A stretch of 30,055 bases of DNA. Origin: DASVLX01 sp035552275 (lineage in GTDB: Bacteria > Actinomycetota > Actinomycetes > Mycobacteriales > Pseudonocardiaceae). Shown here in pieces: positions 14,965-24,561 of this stretch (positions within the stretch are counted from its first letter, which is position 1; each line of letters begins with the position of its first letter). The stretch covers positions 1-30,055 of the forward strand of contig DASZLR010000038.1 of the NCBI GenBank assembly GCA_035552275.1, given 5' to 3'. A program made the translations under genes and the position numbers. The notes beneath the pieces were generated by a model. That model ran no database searches. It saw only the letters and a list, made by a program, of their open reading frames with translations, and was not told where the DNA came from.

Positions 14965-17463
14965 TCAACCGACCGTATAGGGCTGGCCGTCGGCGGCTGG
15001 CGGACGCACCCGGCCGACCAGGCCGGCGACGGCGAGGATGGTCGCGATGTAGGGCGCGGTGAGCAGCAGGTTCGGGTTGATCGGCGAACCTGTCTGGCTC
15101 AGCAGATACTGCAACTCGGTGGCGAACCCGAACAGCAGCGCCGCCGACACCGCGCCGACCGGCGTCCACCGGCCGAAGATCATCGCGGCCAGCGCGATGA
15201 ACCCGATCCCGTTGGTCATGTTGGCGCCGAAGACGTTCTGCAGTCCGCTGCCGATCACCAGGGAAGCGCCGCCCAACCCGGCCAGCGCGCCGGCCAGCAA
15301 CACCGCCTGGTACCGGATGCGCGGCACGCTGATGCCGACCGTGTCCGCGGCCCGCGGATGCTCGCCCACCGCCCGCACCCGCAGCCCCCACCGGGTATGG
15401 AACACTCCGATGTAGACGATGATGACCAGCGCGTATGTCAGGTACAGCAAAACCGAGCCGTCGAACAGCACCGGGCCGACCACCGGGATGTCGCCCAGCA
15501 GCGGGACCTTCACGACCGGGAAGAACGCCGGCAGGTTGAGCTGGTTGGGGAACTGGGACAGCAGCTTGTTGAACAGGAAGTTGGTCATGCCCAGCGCGAA
15601 AACGTCCAGCACCACGCCCACGATCACCTGATCGACCAGGTAGCGGATGGACAGCACGGCCAGTGCGGCGGCCAACAGCACCCCGACGATCACCCCGCCG
15701 AGCAGGCCCGCCCAGGCGCTGCCGACGACCGTCGCCACCACCGCGGCTCCGAACGCGCTCATCAGCAGCTGACCCTCGATCGCGACGTTCACCACCCCGG
15801 ACCGCTCCCCCAGCAGGCCGGCCAGCGACCCGAGAATGAGCGGAAGGGCGAACGGGAACAGCGAACTGGCCAGCAGCACGGTCAGGTTCAGGCCGTTGGG
15901 CGACCCGGCGACCGCCCAGATCGTGAACGCGGTGACCAGCCCGAAGATGAACAGCGACGCGCACCATCGGGCCGCCAGCACCCCGGTGATCCGCAGCATG
16001 CCGGCCACCACCGCGATCGCGCACAGCACCAGCACCACCGGTCGCGCGGTGAATGTCGCGCTGCCCAACTGAAGGGCGTCGTTGGTGCGGGAGAACACCA
16101 GCGTCGTGCGCATCCCGGCCCGGCTGCCCAGCCCGAACAACACCACGCCGAGCAACCCGAACAGGATCTGCAGGCCGCCGACGAACAGGTGCCTGGGCAC
16201 CCTGGTCCGGCGCACCGTGCTCACCGTGACCGCGAGATTCGTGGTCACGCCGGTCAGCATGCCGGCCGCCCGGCCGCGCAGCCGGAACAGCGCGCGGATC
16301 AGCCTGGGCGCCGCGATGAAGATGACGATCAGCGCCTCGATCACCGTCACGATGTCGATCGGCACCCCGTTGCCGGACTGCCCAGCCAGCGCGGACTGGG
16401 CCGCGGTCACCGCCTGCATGGTCCGGCCGCCGGCCTTCAGCCCGCCGATCAGCAGGCCGGCGCCGACGGTCCCCCACGGTGAGGTGCGGCCCAGCAGCGC
16501 CACGGTGATCGCGTCGAAACCGATGTTGGACGAGATGTTCGGCGTGACCTGATAGGACGTCGCGCCGCCCAGCGTCAGAATCGCGCCGCCCAGCCCGGCG
16601 AGCGCGCCGGCGAGCAGCATCGCCTGCATGGTCGAGCCGCCGACGCTCATCCCCGCGGTCCGCGCGGCGGCCGGATTCTGGCCGACCGCGCGCAGCCGGA
16701 ACCCGATGGTGCTCCGGTACAGCAGCCACCAGACGCCGGCCGCCGCCAGCAGCGCCAGCACGATGCCCAAGTCCAGGGTCAGCCCGGACACCGGAACCGC
16801 CGGCAGTTGCGCATTGCCGTCGATGACCTTGCTGGCCTGCGGATTCGTCGGGTCCACCACCCCGTGCAGGCCGAGCAGGTAGCGCAGCCCGTACAACGCG
16901 ATGTAGTTGAGCATGATCGTGGTGATCACCTCGTGCGCACCGGTGCGCGCCTTGAGGAAACCGACGATGAAGCCCCAGAACCCGCCGGCCAGCACACCGG
17001 CGGCCAGCGCGACCAGCCAGTGCAGCACGGCCGGCAGGGGCACGTCGAAACCGACCAGGCCGGCGGTGAACGCGCCGGCGACGATCTGCCCCTCGCCGCC
17101 GATGTTGAACAGCCCGGACCGGAACGCCAGCGAGATGCCGAGGCCGGCGCAGATCAGCGGCGCGGACGTGTAGAGCGTGCTGGCGATCGGGCCGAAGATG
17201 CCGGCTGCCGAGCCGTCGTTGTGCACGTTGTAGACCGCGCCGGAGAACATCGCCTCATACGCGGTGGACACCACCCGCCAGGCGTCGGCGAAGAAATCGC
17301 CTGGCGCGGCGAAGAAGTAGCCGAGATCGGTACGCACCTGATCATCCGAGAAGATCATCAGCAGCGCGCCGATCACCAACGCGACCACGATCGCCAGCAG
17401 CGTCACCAGCCAGGTGTCCGAACGGACCCGCCGCTGTTCCACCGCCGGTTCCGGCGCGGTCAC
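14965..17463 (-). CDS. Nucleoside ABC importer: two permeases fused in one protein
   Basis: 832 aa. Residues about 1-400 are one BPD_transp_2-type permease (YufP/NupP-like: GEGQIVAGAFTAGL, RTGAHEVITTIMLNYIALYG, NPAAARTAGMSVG). Residues about 425-832 are the second (YufQ/NupQ-like: GLLGERSGVVNVAIEGQLLM, GEHPRAADTVGISV, GGASLVIGSGLQNVF). In most bacteria these are separate genes of about 370 and 430 aa. Here no stop occurs at the junction (LRGRAAGMLTGVTTNLAV). A Met at residue 402 (ATG 16260) could in principle restart translation, but no ribosome site precedes it. Each half has 8-10 hydrophobic segments; the pair should form the channel for the ATPase encoded just upstream, whose stop overlaps this GTG by 4 bp. 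Confidence 0.9.
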   Translation of the reverse strand: MTAPEPAVEQRRVRSDTWLVTLLAIVVALVIGALLMIFSDDQVRTDLGYFFAAPGDFFADAWRVVSTAYEAMFSGAVYNVHNDGSAAGIFGPIASTLYTSAPLICAGLGISLAFRSGLFNIGGEGQIVAGAFTAGLVGFDVPLPAVLHWLVALAAGVLAGGFWGFIVGFLKARTGAHEVITTIMLNYIALYGLRYLLGLHGVVDPTNPQASKVIDGNAQLPAVPVSGLTLDLGIVLALLAAAGVWWLLYRSTIGFRLRAVGQNPAAARTAGMSVGGSTMQAMLLAGALAGLGGAILTLGGATSYQVTPNISSNIGFDAITVALLGRTSPWGTVGAGLLIGGLKAGGRTMQAVTAAQSALAGQSGNGVPIDIVTVIEALIVIFIAAPRLIRALFRLRGRAAGMLTGVTTNLAVTVSTVRRTRVPRHLFVGGLQILFGLLGVVLFGLGSRAGMRTTLVFSRTNDALQLGSATFTARPVVLVLCAIAVVAGMLRITGVLAARWCASLFIFGLVTAFTIWAVAGSPNGLNLTVLLASSLFPFALPLILGSLAGLLGERSGVVNVAIEGQLLMSAFGAAVVATVVGSAWAGLLGGVIVGVLLAAALAVLSIRYLVDQVIVGVVLDVFALGMTNFLFNKLLSQFPNQLNLPAFFPVVKVPLLGDIPVVGPVLFDGSVLLYLTYALVIIVYIGVFHTRWGLRVRAVGEHPRAADTVGISVPRIRYQAVLLAGALAGLGGASLVIGSGLQNVFGANMTNGIGFIALAAMIFGRWTPVGAVSAALLFGFATELQYLLSQTGSPINPNLLLTAPYIATILAVAGLVGRVRPPAADGQPYTVG

Positions 17464-19064
17464 GGCCGATCCTCCGGTTCGGACTCCCGTTCCTCCACAA
17501 TGGTCAGTGCGCTGGGATGTCGCTCAGCCTCGACGCGCGCCTGCTCGGCCGCCACCCCGGCCATCATCAGCCCGACCTCGTCCCGGGACGCGCCGGCCGG
17601 CAGCACGCCGATGATCCTTCCCCGGTACAGCACGGCGATCCGATCGGCCAGCGCCAACACCTCGTCCAGTTCGGTGGACACGATCACCACCGGAGTGCCC
17701 CGGTCCCGCTCGGCGACGATCCGCCGGTGAATGAACTCCTGCGCGCCGACGTCCACGCCCCGCGTCGGCTGGGAGGCCACCAACAGCTTCAGCGGCCGGG
17801 ACATCTCCCGGGCCAGCACCACTTTCTGCTGGTTTCCGCCGGACAGCGTGCTGGCCGGCGCGTCCGCCGAGGACGTGCGCACGTCGAACTCCTCGACCTG
17901 CGTCCGCGCGTTACGCCGGATCTCGCTGGGCCGCAACGAAAGTCCCCGACCGAACGGCGGCCGGTCGTAGGAGTCCAGCACAAGGTTCTCCGCCACCGAG
18001 AACCCGCCGACCAGGCCGTCGTGCTGGCGATCCTCGGGCACGTAGCCGACCCCGTCGGCGAGGATCTGCCGAGGCGAGCGGCCGATCAGCGAGCGGCCGT
18101 GCAGGGTGATCGAGCCGTGCTCGGGAACCCGCAGGCCGAGAATCGCCTCGACCAGTTCTTCCTGCCCGTTGCCCTGCACGCCGGCCAGCGCGACGATCTC
18201 GCCGGCCCGCACGTCCAGGCTCAGCCCGTCGACGGTCACGATGTCGCGGTCGTCCCGGACGGTCAGCTCGGTGACCCGCAGAGCCACATGCTCGGTGTCC
18301 GTGGCTTTCGCCGGCTGGCGGTCCACCATGAGCTGGACATCGCGGCCGACCATCATCGCGGCCAGCTCGTCCTCCGGGGTGGTCGGCGCGACCGCGCCAC
18401 CAGCGCCGACGACCGCGCCGCGCCGGATCACCGTGATCCGGTCCGCGACCGCCTTCACCTCACGCAGCTTGTGGGTGATGAACACGATCGACTTGCCGGC
18501 CGTGCGCAGTTCGCCCATCACCCGGATCAGCTCGTCGATCTCCTGCGGGGTGAGCACGGCGGTCGGCTCGTCCAGGATCAGCACCTCGACGTCGTGCACC
18601 AGCGCCTTGAGGATCTCCACCCGCTGCTGCACGCCGACCGGCAGGTCACCGACGATCGCGTCCGGGTCGACGGCGAGGCCGTAGCGCTTCGACAGCTCGC
18701 GCACCGCCGTCCGCGCGGTCGCCCGGTCCAGCCGGCCGAACGGGCCGGTGGTCCACTCGCGACCGAGCATCACGTTCTCCGCCACGGTGAACACCGGCAC
18801 CAGCATGAAGTGCTGGTGCACCATGCCGATGCCGGCGGCGATCGCGTCGCCGGGGCCACGAAACCGGCGCGGATCGCCGTCGACCAGGATCTCCCCGGCA
18901 TCCGGTTGGTACAGCCCGTACAGCACGTTCATCAGCGTCGACTTGCCGGCGCCGTTCTCCCCGAGCAGCGCGTGGATCTCGCCGGGCCGCACCACCAGGT
19001 CGATGGCGTCATTGGCGACCAGCGTGCCGAACCGTTTGGTGATGGCGCGCAGTTCCAGCCGCAC
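17460..19064 (-). CDS. Nucleoside ABC importer ATPase, double ATP-binding domain
   Basis: 534 aa with two ABC domains of the NupO/YufO (sugar-like) type. Domain 1 has Walker A GENGAGKST, Q-loop MVHQHFMLV, signature LPVGVQQRVEIL (degenerate) and Walker B VLILDEPTAVLTP. Domain 2 has a degenerate Walker A, GVQGNGQEEL without the Lys, a good signature LSGGNQQKVVLAREM, and a degenerate Walker B LLVASQPTRGVD. This asymmetry is typical of the family, in which one composite site hydrolyses ATP. GTG 19064 lies 6 bp after the lipoprotein stop, with GGAG directly adjoining; AAGGG further up may serve as ribosome site. It overlaps the permease gene by 4 bp (GTGA). Confidence 0.94.
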   Translation of the reverse strand: MRLELRAITKRFGTLVANDAIDLVVRPGEIHALLGENGAGKSTLMNVLYGLYQPDAGEILVDGDPRRFRGPGDAIAAGIGMVHQHFMLVPVFTVAENVMLGREWTTGPFGRLDRATARTAVRELSKRYGLAVDPDAIVGDLPVGVQQRVEILKALVHDVEVLILDEPTAVLTPQEIDELIRVMGELRTAGKSIVFITHKLREVKAVADRITVIRRGAVVGAGGAVAPTTPEDELAAMMVGRDVQLMVDRQPAKATDTEHVALRVTELTVRDDRDIVTVDGLSLDVRAGEIVALAGVQGNGQEELVEAILGLRVPEHGSITLHGRSLIGRSPRQILADGVGYVPEDRQHDGLVGGFSVAENLVLDSYDRPPFGRGLSLRPSEIRRNARTQVEEFDVRTSSADAPASTLSGGNQQKVVLAREMSRPLKLLVASQPTRGVDVGAQEFIHRRIVAERDRGTPVVIVSTELDEVLALADRIAVLYRGRIIGVLPAGASRDEVGLMMAGVAAEQARVEAERHPSALTIVEERESEPEDRP

Positions 19065-19070
19065 CTCCGG

Positions 19071-20147
19071 TCAGCCCTTGGGCTGGCTTGGCGAGGTGAT
19101 CTTGATCGTGCCGGCGATGATCTGCTGCTGGATCTGGGTCAGCTCGGACTTCAGGCCGGCCGGCACCTTCGAGTCGAAGTCGTGGAACGGAGACAGGCCG
19201 ACCCCGGTGTTGGCCAGCGTGCCGACGTAGTCCTTGGTCGAGTAGGTGCCGCCGGACGCGCCCTCCACGGCCGTGGTCACCGCGTCCGCCACGTTCTTGT
19301 AGGCGGTGGACAGGAACACGCCCTGATACTGCGGGTCGGACACGAAGCCGTCGCTGTCCACCCAGATCACCACGGCCTTGCCGGCCGAGGACTGCGCGGC
19401 CGCCGCCGCGCCCAGCCCGGTGCCGCCGGCGACCGGGAAGACCACGTCCGCGCCCTGCTGCATGAAGTTGGTGGCCAGCGTCTCGCCCTTGGTCTGGTCG
19501 GTGAACGAGCCGGCGAAGCTGCCGTTCTGGGTCGCCTCGGACCAGCCGAGCACCTGGACGGTCTTGCTCTTCTGCTTGTTGTAGTACTGCACGCCTTCCC
19601 AGAAGCCGTCCATGTAGATGGTGACCGGCGGGATGTCCAGGCCGCCGTAGGTGGCCACCTTCCCGGACGTGCTGTACCCGGCGGCGAGGTAGCCGGCCAG
19701 GAAGCCGGCCTGCGCGGTGTTGTACTGCAGACCCAGCACGTTGGTGCCGTTGCCCGGCGCGTCGACCTCGGCGAAGTGCTGCTTCGGGTTGGCCTTGGCC
19801 GCGTCGTCGGTGGCCTGCTGCATCAGCCCGCCGACGGTGACGATGAGGTTGCAGTTGCCGGCGACGAGCTGCGCGATGTTGGGGCCGTAGTCGTTCTCGG
19901 AGGTGGACTGCAGGAACCGGGGAGTGGCCGACTTGCCGTCCGCCTTCGCCTTCTGCATGCCCGCCCAGGCCGAGGCGTTGAACGACTTGTCGTTGATGCC
20001 GCCGGTGTCGGTCACCATGCAGGCGCTGAAGTTGGACCCGGAGCTGCCACCGGATCCGGTCGAGCTGGGCTTGCTCCCACAGGCGCTCACCACGAGACCG
20101 AGGGCGATCAGCCCGGCCAGCGCGGATACCCCGGAAAGTCGGCGCAT
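19071..20147 (-). CDS. BMP-family nucleoside-binding lipoprotein
   Basis: 358 aa. It has a lipoprotein signal peptide (MRRLSGVSALAGLIALG) with lipobox VVSACG, so mature Cys23 is lipid-anchored outside the membrane. A Ser/Gly linker follows, then the BMP/PnrA fold (PF02608): MVTDTGGINDKSFNASAW at the binding cleft and GGTGLGAAAAAQSS near the middle. It captures purine/pyrimidine nucleosides for the ATPase and fused permease encoded downstream. ATG 20147 has GGAAGGGGAACCC upstream, the clearest ribosome site in this operon, as expected for its most abundant product. It is the first gene of the operon that continues to cdd-deoA. Confidence 0.94.
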   Translation of the reverse strand: MRRLSGVSALAGLIALGLVVSACGSKPSSTGSGGSSGSNFSACMVTDTGGINDKSFNASAWAGMQKAKADGKSATPRFLQSTSENDYGPNIAQLVAGNCNLIVTVGGLMQQATDDAAKANPKQHFAEVDAPGNGTNVLGLQYNTAQAGFLAGYLAAGYSTSGKVATYGGLDIPPVTIYMDGFWEGVQYYNKQKSKTVQVLGWSEATQNGSFAGSFTDQTKGETLATNFMQQGADVVFPVAGGTGLGAAAAAQSSAGKAVVIWVDSDGFVSDPQYQGVFLSTAYKNVADAVTTAVEGASGGTYSTKDYVGTLANTGVGLSPFHDFDSKVPAGLKSELTQIQQQIIAGTIKITSPSQPKG

Positions 20148-20258
20148 GGGTTCCCCTTCCCTAGCACACCGCTTGTTGGCGGTCTATTCGCGAGAACGTA
20201 CCTCCCGCTGCGACATATGCCACTCAACTCGACGGGCGACGTAACCGAATCGTGCTTA

Positions 20259-20295
20259 CTACTTGCCAGTAGCATTCCTGGCTACTAATCAGTAA
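20259..20295. promoter_or_regulatory. Two matching dyads CTACT-N4-AGTAR, candidate operators
   Basis: CTACT-TGCC-AGTAG (20259-20272) and CTACT-AATC-AGTAA (20282-20295) share both half-sites; their centres are 23 bp apart, about two helical turns. They lie 112-148 bp before the lipoprotein ATG and about 300 bp before sdhC. Half-site ACT...AGT dyads of this size resemble those bound by TetR-type dimers, but the regulator is not identifiable. Probably they control the nucleoside importer operon (inference from position). Confidence 0.5.
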
Positions 20296-20550
20296 TATGA
20301 TCTCCATCGGTCAGGCGAGGCAGATCACTGGATCGGTGCAGAAACCCGTGTCGTCACGCTGACCAGCGAGGGCCGCGACGAACCGGGAAAACCACGATCC
20401 ATTCGCCGCCTGTCTTATGGATCACAACGGGCCTCGCCGCCTACGACGGCGTTCGGCCGTGGAGTTAGCATCCCGTAAGTCCCAGGCCCGTGACCGCAGG
20501 AAATACAGATTGACTGCCGGCTGCCGACTGTCTGGGCACCCGCTGACGCG

Positions 20551-20573
20551 ACCAGTGACAGCCCACCAGTGAC
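20551..20573 (+). repeat. Direct repeat ACCAGTGAC x2 before sdhC
   Basis: ACCAGTGAC occurs at 20551-20559 and 20565-20573, 14 bp apart, ending 4 bp before the GGAGG ribosome site of sdhC. It could be a regulator or RNA-level site; chance is possible. Confidence 0.3.
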
Positions 20574-20590
20574 GTTGGAGGCCGAACGCC

Positions 20591-21031
20591 TTGTCCACCA
20601 CGGCCAGTCCCGATCTCTCGGCGCCCCCGGACGCCCCGTCCGGCGGTGCGCGCGGCGGCAAGCTGTACCGGGGCGACCTGGGCATGTGGTCCTGGGTCGC
20701 GCACCGGATCACCGGCGTGCTCACCTTCTTCTTCCTGTTCGCGCACGTGCTGGACACGGCGCTGGTGCGGGTCTCGCCGAACGCCTACGACAAGGTCATC
20801 AGCCTCTACAAGAACCCGCTGGTCAACCTGATGGAGCTGGGCCTGGTCGGCGCGGTGCTCTACCACGCGCTCAACGGCCTGCGGGTGATGCTGGTCGACT
20901 TCTGGGCCAAGGGACCGCGCTACCAGAAGCTGATGCTGTGGGTGATCATCGCGGTCTGGGTCGCGGTGATGATCCCGGGCGCCTACTTCATGTTGCAGTA
21001 CAACGTCGAGAAACTGTTCGGGAGCAACTGA
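20591..21031 (+). CDS. sdhC: Succinate dehydrogenase cytochrome b556 subunit SdhC
   Basis: Membrane anchor of complex II, which helps bind haem b and quinone. 146 aa with three membrane helices. Conserved features are WSWVAHRITGVLTFFFLFAH (Ser/His-Arg quinone and haem region) and LYHALNGLRVML (haem His in YHALNGLR). The start is TTG 20591, giving MSTTASPDLSAPP, with GGAGG 9 bases upstream; no ATG or GTG fits. First gene of sdhCDAB, followed by sdhD after 1 bp. Confidence 0.95.
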   Translation: MSTTASPDLSAPPDAPSGGARGGKLYRGDLGMWSWVAHRITGVLTFFFLFAHVLDTALVRVSPNAYDKVISLYKNPLVNLMELGLVGAVLYHALNGLRVMLVDFWAKGPRYQKLMLWVIIAVWVAVMIPGAYFMLQYNVEKLFGSN

Positions 21032-21032
21032 C

Positions 21033-21467
21033 ATGGCCACGACAACAGGCCCCACCACCGAACTGGTGCTCGACAGGCCCCGCTCGCCCCGCCGCCCGGC
21101 CGCCCGGCGCAGCAACTTCGAGCTCTACAGCTGGCTGTTCATGCGACTGTCCGGGCTGGCGCTGATCGTGCTGGTGCTCGGGCACCTGTTCATCATGAAC
21201 ATCCTCGACGGCGGTGTGCACCGGATCAACTTCGCGTTCGTCGCCGGCCGCTGGTCCTCGCCGTTCTGGCAGTTCTGGGACCTGTCCATGCTGTGGCTGG
21301 CCGAGATCCACGGCACCAACGGCCTGCGCACGGTGATCAACGACTACGCCCGCCGCGACGGCACCCGGTTCTGGCTGAAGATGCTGCTCTACACCTCGGC
21401 GCTGCTGATCCTCGCGCTGGGCACGTTCGTGATCTTCACGTTCGACCCGAACCTGAACAGCAACTAG
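21033..21467 (+). CDS. sdhD: Succinate dehydrogenase hydrophobic membrane anchor SdhD
   Basis: 144 aa with three membrane helices after a basic N-terminus (RSPRRPAARRSNFELYSWLF). RLSGLALIVLVLGHLFIMN and LAEIHGTNGLRTVI carry the His residues expected near haem b and the quinone site. With SdhC it forms the membrane part of complex II. The ATG at 21033 directly follows the sdhC stop (TGACATG). A 45 bp gap precedes sdhA. Confidence 0.94.
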   Translation: MATTTGPTTELVLDRPRSPRRPAARRSNFELYSWLFMRLSGLALIVLVLGHLFIMNILDGGVHRINFAFVAGRWSSPFWQFWDLSMLWLAEIHGTNGLRTVINDYARRDGTRFWLKMLLYTSALLILALGTFVIFTFDPNLNSN

Positions 21468-21512
21468 CCGAACCAGCCGAACCCCGCCACGAGCCTTCAG
21501 GAAGAAGCGGAC

Positions 21513-23263
<1,751 letters not shown>

Positions 23264-23264
<1 letters not shown>

Positions 23265-24046
23265 TGACTGCCATTGCGGAGCCGCAGACCGGCGTCCGGG
23301 GCGACCAGCCGCCGACGCCCCCCGGCGCCACCACGATCACGGTGAAGATCCACCGGTTCAATCCGGAGCTGCACGACGAGCCGGAGTGGGAATCGTTCGA
23401 CGTGCCCGCGCTGCCCACCGATCGGGTGCTGAACCTGCTGCACTACGTGAAGTGGTACCAGGACGGCACGCTGAGCTTCCGGCGCTCGTGCGCGCACGGC
23501 GTGTGCGGCTCGGACGCGATGCGGATCAACGGGGTGAACCGGTTGGCCTGCAAGGTGCTGGTCCGCGATCTGCTGGCCGGCGGCGGCAAGCCCACCACGG
23601 TCACCATCGAGCCGATCAAGGGCCTGCCGGTGCAGAAGGACCTGATCGTGGACATGGAGCCGTTCTTCGAGGCGTACCGGGCGGTCAAGCCGTACCTGAT
23701 GGCCTACGGCAACGAGCCCACCCGCGAACGCATCCAGTCCCAGGCCGACCGCGCCCGGTTCGACGACACGACCAAGTGCATCCTGTGTGCCGCCTGCACC
23801 ACCTCGTGCCCGGTGTACTGGACCGACGGCTCGTACTTCGGCCCGGCGGCGATCGTGAACGCGCACCGGTTCATCTTCGACTCGCGCGACGACGGCGCCG
23901 AGGAACGGCTGGACATCCTCAACGACCGTGAGGGCGTGTGGCGCTGCCGGACCACGTTCAACTGCACCGACGCCTGCCCCCGGGGCATCCAGGTGACCAA
24001 GGCCATCCAGGAAGTCAAGCGGGCGCTGCTGTTCAACCGCACGTAG
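23264..24046 (+). CDS. sdhB: Succinate dehydrogenase iron-sulfur subunit SdhB
   Basis: 260 aa; passes electrons from FAD to quinone. The 2Fe-2S cluster has Cys76, Cys81, Asp84 and Cys96 (SCAHGVCGSDAM; the Asp in place of the third Cys is usual in actinobacteria). The 4Fe-4S cluster uses Cys172, 175, 178 and 238, and the 3Fe-4S cluster Cys182, 228 and 234 (KCILCAACTTSCPV, CTDACPRGI). ATG 23264 overlaps the sdhA stop by 1 bp. The open frame extends 201 codons upstream, but that stretch lies inside sdhA and is not coding. Last gene of the operon; no hairpin terminator is evident behind it. Confidence 0.97.
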
Positions 24047-24053
24047 CGCCGCG

Positions 24054-24209
24054 TCATGTCCTCCGGGTCACCGTGCTCGGCAGCATCTCGGCGCCGTCCT
24101 CGGCAGCACAATGGATCAACACCAACAGAGCATCGTCGCTGATGACAATGACCAGCCGGTGGTCGACGCTTCCCGCTATCTGGGCTACGAATAACGACCC
24201 GACGTGAAC
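24054..24209 (-). other. Short startless open frame, possible RelE/YoeB-like toxin remnant
   Basis: Between the sdhB stop and the SCO4848-family gene, the minus strand has a 51-codon open frame without a usual start codon. It contains FVAQIAGSVDHRLVIVISDD and ALLVLIHCAAEDGAE. The HRLV...DDALLVL pattern faintly recalls the C-terminal strands of RelE/YoeB-type toxins, where HRLVY is followed by a hydrophobic strand. Similarity is weak and the fragment may be chance. The rest of 24047-24213 holds nothing else recognisable. Confidence 0.2.
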
Positions 24210-24213
24210 CGGG

Positions 24214-24501
24214 TCACCGTGCGCCGGTGACCTCGTGCTCGGCCGGCGCCTGCGAATCGGGCGCCGGGCTGCCCGATCGACGCAGGGCCAGCAGACCGCG
24301 GATGCCGAGCACGGCGATGGCGGTGCCGGCCAGGAACGACACGACGGACAGCACCAGGTGCACGTCGAAGAACGCGGTCGGGCCGCCGTCCGCGAAGGAC
24401 CGCGGATCGGCCGAGATGTTCTTCATGAACGTGGGCCAGATCACCCACGTCCAGACGCCGAACACAACCAGCAACCAGGAAACCGTCCGGGACAACCGCA
24501 C
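24214..24501 (-). CDS. SCO4848-family small membrane protein
   Basis: 95 aa with two membrane helices (VSWLLVVFGVWTWVIWPTF and VHLVLSVVSFLAGTAIAVLG) joined by MKNISADPRSFADGGPTAFF, then a polar tail. This pattern matches a small membrane protein conserved next to sdh and the D-Ala-D-Ala carboxypeptidase gene in actinobacteria, named after Streptomyces SCO4848. Its role is unknown. The start is GTG 24501 (MRLSRTVSW); GGAG is close upstream and GATACT lies 6 bases before the GTG. The frame extends much further upstream, but only antisense to dacC. Divergent from dacC across 60 bp. Confidence 0.85.
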   Translation of the reverse strand: MRLSRTVSWLLVVFGVWTWVIWPTFMKNISADPRSFADGGPTAFFDVHLVLSVVSFLAGTAIAVLGIRGLLALRRSGSPAPDSQAPAEHEVTGAR

Positions 24502-24549
24502 GGCTCCAGTATCTCCGGTGTCGAGTGTCGCGCCGGCAGGGGGTGCCGT

Positions 24550-24555
24550 TAGCCT
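24550..24555 (+). promoter_or_regulatory. -10-like TAGCCT before the carboxypeptidase gene
   Basis: TAGCCT is followed by 6 bases and GTG 24562, so the transcript probably starts at the GTG. No ribosome site is present between them, which supports leaderless translation. No clear -35. Confidence 0.45.
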
Positions 24556-24561
24556 GCCAGG

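Larger units (their letters stand above)
20148..20590. promoter_or_regulatory. Divergent intergenic region between the importer operon and sdhC
   Basis: A 443 bp gap with no credible gene. It must hold the promoters of both operons. Recognisable items are the two dyads at 20259-20295, an ACCAGTGAC direct repeat at 20551-20573 just before sdhC, and the GGAGG (20577-20581) of sdhC. The part around 20250-20300 is clearly AT-richer than its surroundings. I cannot place -35/-10 pairs with confidence; TACAGA at 20504-20509 is one -10 candidate for sdhC. Confidence 0.5.

Noticed and set aside
14963..16729. Upstream extension of cdd to 715 codons
   Set aside because: The added part is Arg/Gly/Ala-rich and lies inside the permease gene; ATG 14962 gives a normal 126-residue enzyme.
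17517..20288. 923-codon plus-strand open frame opposite the importer ATPase and lipoprotein
   Set aside because: His/Asp/Arg/Val-rich shadow; the opposite strand has complete, motif-bearing genes.
24112..24195. 27-codon plus-strand frame starting MDQHQQSIVADD
   Set aside because: No ribosome site or homology clue; too short to support next to sdhB.
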